Assembly: GCA_027038335.1 (NCBI GenBank)
Contig: JALVWI010000289.1
Location: 1 to 7,148 of the forward strand
From: Campylobacterales bacterium
GTDB lineage: Bacteria > Campylobacterota > Campylobacteria > Campylobacterales > JALSKU01
DNA length: 7,148 nt
Direction of reading: 5' to 3'
Position 1 is the stretch's first letter. Each line of letters starts with the position of its first letter. The notes under the pieces are model-generated. The model searched no databases. It was not told where the DNA came from and worked only from the letters and a program-made list of their open reading frames with translations. The position numbers and the translations under genes are program-made. Positions 1 to 4,011 of this stretch are shown piece after piece.

Positions 1-43
1 ATAATTTTTCATTTTTCATTTTTAATTCTAAACGGAGGTTTTT

Positions 44-1411
44 ATGAGAAGGCAAAAAAGTTATGCCGGAATTATATCTTTAATCATTTTTTTATTATTG
101 ATTGCGGGAGCATTTTTCATCTATAATTCAAAAATGTTTGAAAGAAATGCACCTAAAATTTTAACTAATGATACAATATATTGGAACTTAAAAAAGCCTC
201 TTGATATTCTTATAAGCGATGATAGCGGAGTTAAATTTACCAATGCTACATTGAGCGACGGTAAAAACAGTATAGTTGTTGCCAATATAATTTACAAACA
301 ACCTTTGAAACAGGTACATCTTTTGATAAAACCTCCTAAAAACAGTTTTATATACAAAAAAAAGCATTTTATACTAAATATACAAAGTGTTGATACAAGC
401 AAATGGAACTTTTTTTCAGGAAATAGTGCTTCAAAAAAGATAAACCTCTTCATAGATATGAAAAGACCGGAACTCTATACTATCAATTCATCTTACGGCA
501 TAAGAAGAGGCGGTAGTGCAGTAGTTATCTTTAAGGCAGATGATCCAAATCTAAAAAATTTATATATAACCACCCCATTTGGTAAAAAGTTTATCCCCAC
601 CCCTTTTTATAAAAAAGATTATTATATCTCTTTGTTAGCATGGCCTATAAAAGAGAAGAAATTTCGTGCAAATATCATAGCTATCGATAAAGCAGGAAAT
701 ATTTCAAGAGCACATATACCGCTCTTTTTAAAAGCAAATAGATTTAGAAAAGAGAAGATAACGATAAAAGATAGCTTTTTAAATAATAAAATTGCAAATT
801 TTATCAGTGATGTTGCTCCAAAAATTTCAACCAAATCACCATTGGAACAATTTGTATATGTTGAAAATAATGAAAGAGAGATCAATGAAAATCTGATCAA
901 TAAAATTACATCCAAAACTGATACAAGATTGATCAACAATTTTTATCTAAAACCTTTTCACCCTTTAACCAATGCCGCAGTTGTTGCTCATTTTGGAGAC
1001 TTTAGAACATATTATTACAAGGGGAAAAAGATAACCACTTCATACCATTTGGGTATAGATTTAGCCAGTATTTCACGAGCCAAAATAAGATCATCCAATA
1101 AAGGAGTAGTAGCATTTGCCAAATTTAACGGAATTTACGGTAACAATATGCTTGTATATCATGGGTTGGGACTTTACTCCTTGTATGGACACTGTTCAGA
1201 ATTTTTAGTTCATGAGGGCGAAATAGTAAAAAGAGGTCAAATCATAGCAAGAACAGGTAAAACAGGTATGGCTTTAGGGGATCATTTGCATTTTGGTATC
1301 ATTGTGCAAGGCGTACCTGTTGCACCAAAAGAGTGGTTTGACAGACATTGGATGAAACTCAATATTTTTGATGTTATTAAAGATGCTAAAAAAATTATTG
1401 ACAAAAAATAG
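44..1411 (+). CDS. Membrane-anchored M23 family peptidoglycan endopeptidase
   Basis: Likely a zinc metallo-endopeptidase that cuts peptidoglycan cross-bridges in the periplasm (LytM/M23 family). One hydrophobic segment at residues 8-27 follows a short basic N-terminus (RRQK). With no signal-peptidase site obvious and no lipobox Cys, I read it as an N-in/C-out membrane anchor. Residues about 36-230 are beta-rich and look like two tandem Ig-like modules; the second ends in the typical AIDKAGN. The C-terminal M23 domain covers about 303-436. It has the zinc ligands H335-x3-D339 and H416 of H414-L-H416, plus catalytic-type H383 in YGH, so it looks active. The start ATG has a strong GGAGG at 34-38, five bases upstream. 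It lies next to lpxC, as the homologue does in Campylobacter. Which M23 subtype this is, for example one that shapes the cell, cannot be told from sequence alone. Confidence 0.9.
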   Translation: MRRQKSYAGIISLIIFLLLIAGAFFIYNSKMFERNAPKILTNDTIYWNLKKPLDILISDDSGVKFTNATLSDGKNSIVVANIIYKQPLKQVHLLIKPPKNSFIYKKKHFILNIQSVDTSKWNFFSGNSASKKINLFIDMKRPELYTINSSYGIRRGGSAVVIFKADDPNLKNLYITTPFGKKFIPTPFYKKDYYISLLAWPIKEKKFRANIIAIDKAGNISRAHIPLFLKANRFRKEKITIKDSFLNNKIANFISDVAPKISTKSPLEQFVYVENNEREINENLINKITSKTDTRLINNFYLKPFHPLTNAAVVAHFGDFRTYYYKGKKITTSYHLGIDLASISRAKIRSSNKGVVAFAKFNGIYGNNMLVYHGLGLYSLYGHCSEFLVHEGEIVKRGQIIARTGKTGMALGDHLHFGIIVQGVPVAPKEWFDRHWMKLNIFDVIKDAKKIIDKK

Positions 1412-1420
1412 GTACGATTT

Positions 1421-1450
1421 TTGCTTTTTTAAACAAAAATATAGTATTAT
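1421..1450 (+). promoter_or_regulatory. Candidate sigma70-type promoter for lpxC
   Basis: TATTAT at 1445-1450 matches the -10 hexamer in 5 of 6 bases. TTGCTT at 1421-1426 is a weak -35 (3 of 6), 18 bases upstream, in a T-rich stretch as is usual for promoters of this phylum. It lies in the only real intergenic gap and predicts transcription starting near 1456-1458. This region is AT-rich enough to give such matches by chance. Confidence 0.35.
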
Positions 1451-1461
1451 GTTAAAAAATA

Positions 1462-1484
1462 ATGTTACATATAGTGCATAACAT
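1462..1484 (+). promoter_or_regulatory. Inverted repeat upstream of lpxC, possible operator
   Basis: ATGTTA at 1462-1467 and its exact reverse complement TAACAT at 1479-1484 are 11 bases apart. A third copy, ATGTTA, at 1449-1454 overlaps the end of the candidate -10. The 23-base layout suits a dimeric regulator, and its position just after the predicted transcription start would suit a repressor. The arms are short and AT-rich, so this is a hypothesis. Confidence 0.25.
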
Positions 1485-1503
1485 CAGTTATAAATTTAAT
1501 AAA

Positions 1504-1507
1504 GAGG
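1504..1507 (+). promoter_or_regulatory. Ribosome binding site that sets the lpxC start
   Basis: GAGG, within AAAGAGG at 1501-1507, ends five bases before the TTG at 1513. The upstream in-frame ATG at 1462 has no comparable site. This favours the TTG as the true start. Confidence 0.8.
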
Positions 1508-1512
1508 TTTTT

Positions 1513-2397
1513 TTGAAGCAAAGAACAATAGCAAAAAAAGTAAAAGGTATCGGTATCGGTTTGCACAAAGGCAATCCTGTGGAAATAGTACTTGAACCGT
1601 TAGAAGCTGATAGCGGGATTGTATTTTTTAGATCTGATTTAAGTGTAACTATTGAAGCTAAACCTGAAAATGTAATAGACACTAAAATGGCTACTGTTAT
1701 CGGTAAGGGTAGTGCTGTTATATCAACGATAGAGCATTTGCTTTCTGCTATTTATTCATACGGAATTGATAATATAAGGATCTCTTTAAGTGCTGCTGAA
1801 GTGCCTATCATGGATGGAAGTGCGGCAAGTTTTTGCATGCTTTTAGATGAAGCCGGCATAAAAGAATTGGATAAAAATAAAAAAGTAATGATAATAAAAA
1901 AAGAAGTTGAATTTAAAAAGGGAGATAAATTTACTAAAATTTCACCTTCAAAAACTGCCAAATATCACTTTATTATAGATTTTCCTCATCCTGTAATTGG
2001 TAAAGAAGAGTATGAGTTTACTTTTAGTAAAAAAAGCTATATACAAAATATTTCCAAAGCTAGAACTTTTGGATTTTTAAAAGATGTACAAATGCTTAGA
2101 AGTATGGGGCTTGCTCTTGGAGGATCATTGGATAATGCCATAGTACTTGATGATAATAAAATGCTAAATAGTGATCCTTTAAGATATAAAGATGAATTTG
2201 TAAGACATAAAATACTTGATGCTATTGGGGATTTGAGTCTGCTTGGTATGCCTATTATCGGCAATTACTCCTCATTTGCCGGAAGTCATGAACTAAACCA
2301 CAACCTTACACTAGAAATACTGAAAGATTCTTCAAATTATGAGATAAAAAGTTTTGATGAAGAGTCTGCCGTATCTCTTGAAAAGGCTTTTGTATAA
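1513..2397 (+). CDS. lpxC: UDP-3-O-acyl-N-acetylglucosamine deacetylase LpxC
   Basis: Zinc-dependent cytoplasmic deacetylase that removes the N-acetyl group from UDP-3-O-acyl-GlcNAc, the committed step of lipid A synthesis. With the TTG start the product is 294 residues, within the usual range of about 294-305. It begins MKQRTI followed by GIGLH, the normal LpxC N-terminus. Visible active-site residues are E74-H75 in TIEHLLSA, H232-x3-D236 in RHKILDAIGD (with D240), and H259 in SHELNH. These line up with the known E78, H79, H238, D242, D246 and H265 of the Aquifex enzyme. ARTFGF is also present. The longer form from ATG 1462 adds 17 residues with no family match and lacks a ribosome binding site. 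The gene probably has its own promoter in the gap upstream. Its stop sits at the unusual start region of the TsaB-like gene. Confidence 0.97.
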   Translation: MKQRTIAKKVKGIGIGLHKGNPVEIVLEPLEADSGIVFFRSDLSVTIEAKPENVIDTKMATVIGKGSAVISTIEHLLSAIYSYGIDNIRISLSAAEVPIMDGSAASFCMLLDEAGIKELDKNKKVMIIKKEVEFKKGDKFTKISPSKTAKYHFIIDFPHPVIGKEEYEFTFSKKSYIQNISKARTFGFLKDVQMLRSMGLALGGSLDNAIVLDDNKMLNSDPLRYKDEFVRHKILDAIGDLSLLGMPIIGNYSSFAGSHELNHNLTLEILKDSSNYEIKSFDEESAVSLEKAFV

Positions 2398-2852
2398 AAG
2401 AGAATATAAAAGTAGTTGTTATATCTTTAACAACTCCGTTTTTATTGGGTTTATACAAAAATGATAAACTTTTTAAAACTTACCGCTCATTTGAAAAAAC
2501 AAGTGAAATTTTACCAAAAATTTTTAAAGATATAGAAAAATTATATACAATAAATAAAATATATTATGCCAAAGGTCCCGGTAGCTTTATGGCTATCAAA
2601 GTTAGTTATGTATTTTTAAAAAGTTATGCTATCGCTAAAAATATTAAACTTAAAGCAGCAGACGGCTTTTACTTCAATAATAATTCTCCAATAAAAGCAT
2701 TACGAAAAACATATTTTATTAAAGAGGAAAATAATATAATTTTAGATACAATAACGCTTAAAAAAGATGTGGAGTTTTTATTGCCTACAAGTTTAAATGA
2801 TATGGATTTTTCAGAAGATAATTTACCTTTATATATACTTCCGGCTGTTTGA
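2394..2852 (+). CDS. tsaB: Short TsaB-like protein (tRNA t6A synthesis), non-canonical start
   Basis: TsaB is a non-catalytic ASKHA-fold partner of TsaD in making N6-threonylcarbamoyl-adenosine at tRNA position 37. The family signature is GPGSF at residues 61-65, followed by an AIK...SY helix resembling the TGVRIG helix of E. coli TsaB. The N-terminal strands VVVISLTTPFLLGLY match the family, although the usual Asp of the ALDTS motif is absent. That segment lies upstream of the first standard start codon in frame (TTG 2445), while the frame opens after TGA 2379-2381. Only ATA codons could start it: 2394, with AAGG at 2383-2386 seven bases before and an ATAA overlap with the lpxC stop, or 2406 after AAAGAG. 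I chose 2394 tentatively. The product, about 150 residues, lacks much of the C-terminal half of E. coli TsaB (231); I recall relatives in this phylum being similarly short. Confidence 0.72.
   Translation: MKENIKVVVISLTTPFLLGLYKNDKLFKTYRSFEKTSEILPKIFKDIEKLYTINKIYYAKGPGSFMAIKVSYVFLKSYAIAKNIKLKAADGFYFNNNSPIKALRKTYFIKEENNIILDTITLKKDVEFLLPTSLNDMDFSEDNLPLYILPAV
2414..2443 (+). terminator. Possible intrinsic terminator or attenuator just after lpxC
   Basis: The left arm AGTTGTTA (2414-2421) and right arm TAACAACT (2428-2435) form a perfect 8-bp stem with a 6-base loop. CCG and then five T residues (2439-2443) follow. Only two pairs are G-C, so the stem is weak. It lies 16 bases past the lpxC stop and inside the conserved 5' end of the TsaB-like frame, so any termination would probably depend on whether ribosomes cover it. 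Confidence 0.4.
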
Positions 2853-2861
2853 GTAGAAATA

Positions 2862-3743
2862 ATGATTATAAATGTACCTGCAACAAGTGCCAATCTAGGA
2901 CCCGGTTTTGATACTCTTGGAATTGCTTTAGGTCTATACAATAAAGTTATCATAAAAAAGAGTAATTTTTTTAGTTTATCCATAAAAGGTGAAGGCTCAG
3001 ACAGAAAAAAATTTAAAAATAATAATCTTTTTGTAAAAATATTTTATGAAGTTTATGAAGAAATAACCGGTGAAAGAGATGATTTTAGATTTGAATTTTA
3101 CAATAAGATACCTATTTCAAGGGGGCTTGGTAGTAGTTCAGCTATCATTACAAGTGCTGTAGCAGCAGCCTTTGCACTTTCAAAGAATTCTACTGATAAA
3201 AATGAAATATTAAACAAATCTCTAATATATGAAAAACACCCTGACAATATCGCACCGGCGGTATATGGTGGATTTACCGTATCAGTTATTGATGATAAAA
3301 AAGTATATACATTAAAAAAAGAGATGCCGTCATACTTAAAAGCTGTTGTAGTGATACCAAATCGTGCAATGTCAACTGCCAAATCAAGAAATATCCTGCC
3401 AAAAGAGTATTGCACAAAAGATATTGTATATAATTTATCAAGAAGTTCACTATTGAGTGCGGCATTTTTTGACGAAAAATGGGAATTATTAAAAGTAGCA
3501 TCACAAGACAGACTTCACCAAAATAAAAGAATGTCAAATATGAAAGAGTTATTTGCTGTTCAAAAAACTGCACTTGAAGCTGGAGCACTAAGCAGTACAC
3601 TTTCAGGAAGCGGATCTACTTTTTTCAATATTGTATATGAAGATGATGCACAAAAAATAGCAAATACATTAAAAATAAAATTTCCATATTTTAGAGTTGA
3701 AATATTTGATTTTGATAATATAGGTTTAAAAGTAAATTTTTGA
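2862..3743 (+). CDS. thrB: Homoserine kinase ThrB
   Basis: GHMP-family kinase that phosphorylates L-homoserine with ATP, the step before threonine synthase in threonine synthesis, in the cytoplasm. All three family motifs are visible: the N-terminal PATSANLGPGFD (residues 6-17), the phosphate-binding P84-x3-GLGSSSA (84-94), and the C-terminal LSGSGS (247-252). The length of 293 residues is normal for bacterial ThrB, and the protein looks intact. It starts nine bases after the TsaB-like stop; the only Shine-Dalgarno-like bases are a weak GAG at 2851-2853, so translation is probably coupled to the gene upstream. It is the only amino-acid biosynthesis gene here; its presence between tsaB and ylxR is a conserved arrangement in Campylobacterota rather than a pathway cluster. 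Confidence 0.96.
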   Translation: MIINVPATSANLGPGFDTLGIALGLYNKVIIKKSNFFSLSIKGEGSDRKKFKNNNLFVKIFYEVYEEITGERDDFRFEFYNKIPISRGLGSSSAIITSAVAAAFALSKNSTDKNEILNKSLIYEKHPDNIAPAVYGGFTVSVIDDKKVYTLKKEMPSYLKAVVVIPNRAMSTAKSRNILPKEYCTKDIVYNLSRSSLLSAAFFDEKWELLKVASQDRLHQNKRMSNMKELFAVQKTALEAGALSSTLSGSGSTFFNIVYEDDAQKIANTLKIKFPYFRVEIFDFDNIGLKVNF

Positions 3744-3749
3744 TATAAT
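3741..3749 (+). promoter_or_regulatory. Extended -10 promoter overlapping the ylxR start codon
   Basis: TGATATAAT is a perfect match to the extended -10 consensus TGnTATAAT, preceded by a run of T residues (3736-3741). It includes the thrB stop TGA and the first two bases of the ylxR ATG. Transcription would start near 3755-3757, inside ylxR, so transcripts would serve infB-rbfA-rimP and not full-length ylxR. Confidence 0.5.
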
Positions 3750-4011
3750 GATAAACAAACATATACCTTTTAGAATGTGTATTTCCTGCAAAGCAAGAAT
3801 TGAACAAAATAATTTGATAAGATTGCAATGTAGAGATAGAAAAATCATACCGTATTCTCATGAGGGTAGAAGTTTTTATTTTTGTAAAGATTGCCTAAAA
3901 AATGCTAAAAAAGAAAAATTGGCTAAAGCGTTGCAAAGATATTGTAAAAAAGATAAAAATAATTTGATAAAAATGGTTGAAACATACAAGGAGAAGATAT
4001 TTAATGGATAA
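3748..4011 (+). CDS. ylxR: YlxR/DUF448 family RNA-binding protein (RnpM-like)
   Basis: Small basic protein of 87 residues matching the YlxR/DUF448 family: R9-MCISC near the N-terminus, NNLIRL at 21-26, the glycine-arginine step EGRSFYFC at 39-46, and a Lys-rich C-terminal helix. The Bacillus homologue is reported to bind RNase P RNA (RnpM) and to affect expression of tsaD; whether that holds here is inference. Cysteines form two CxxC pairs, C11/C14 and C46/C49, which could bind zinc. The start lies four bases after the thrB stop with no Shine-Dalgarno, suggesting reinitiation by ribosomes leaving thrB. The later M10 would cut into the conserved motif and is less likely. It overlaps infB by 8 bases, and ylxR is next to infB in many bacteria. 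Confidence 0.9.
   Translation: MINKHIPFRMCISCKARIEQNNLIRLQCRDRKIIPYSHEGRSFYFCKDCLKNAKKEKLAKALQRYCKKDKNNLIKMVETYKEKIFNG
3988..3993 (+). promoter_or_regulatory. Ribosome binding site for infB
   Basis: AAGGAG, inside the last codons of ylxR, lies ten bases before the ATG at 4004. The spacing is long but usable. It supports 4004 over an upstream in-frame TTG at 3977, which would lie in front of this site. Confidence 0.7.

Noticed and set aside
1417..1440. ATTTTTG and CAAAAAT inverted repeat as a terminator after the M23 gene
   Set aside because: The stem has a single G-C pair and no T run after the right arm; it would overlap the candidate -35. Too weak to call.
1462..1512. ATG-initiated 17-codon extension of LpxC
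   Set aside because: No Shine-Dalgarno precedes ATG 1462, the extra residues match nothing at the LpxC N-terminus, and TTG 1513 has AAAGAGG at ideal spacing and gives the usual 294 residues.
1546..1560. Short direct repeat GGTATC in lpxC
   Set aside because: It simply encodes the conserved Gly-Ile-Gly-Ile-Gly before LH.
2381..2391. Palindrome AAAAG-G-CTTTT at the end of lpxC
   Set aside because: A one-base loop cannot form an RNA hairpin, and the bases encode the last lpxC codons. The AAGG part matters only as a possible ribosome binding site.
2380..2400. Programmed -1 frameshift joining LpxC to the TsaB-like frame
   Set aside because: The TsaB-like frame is -1 to lpxC and open here, but no proper slippery heptamer is in register: the P-site codon GCT would have to re-pair with GGC.
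3977..4003. TTG-initiated extension of IF2
   Set aside because: It adds nine residues before the standard MDKVRIHEIA start and lies ahead of the AAGGAG site that serves ATG 4004.
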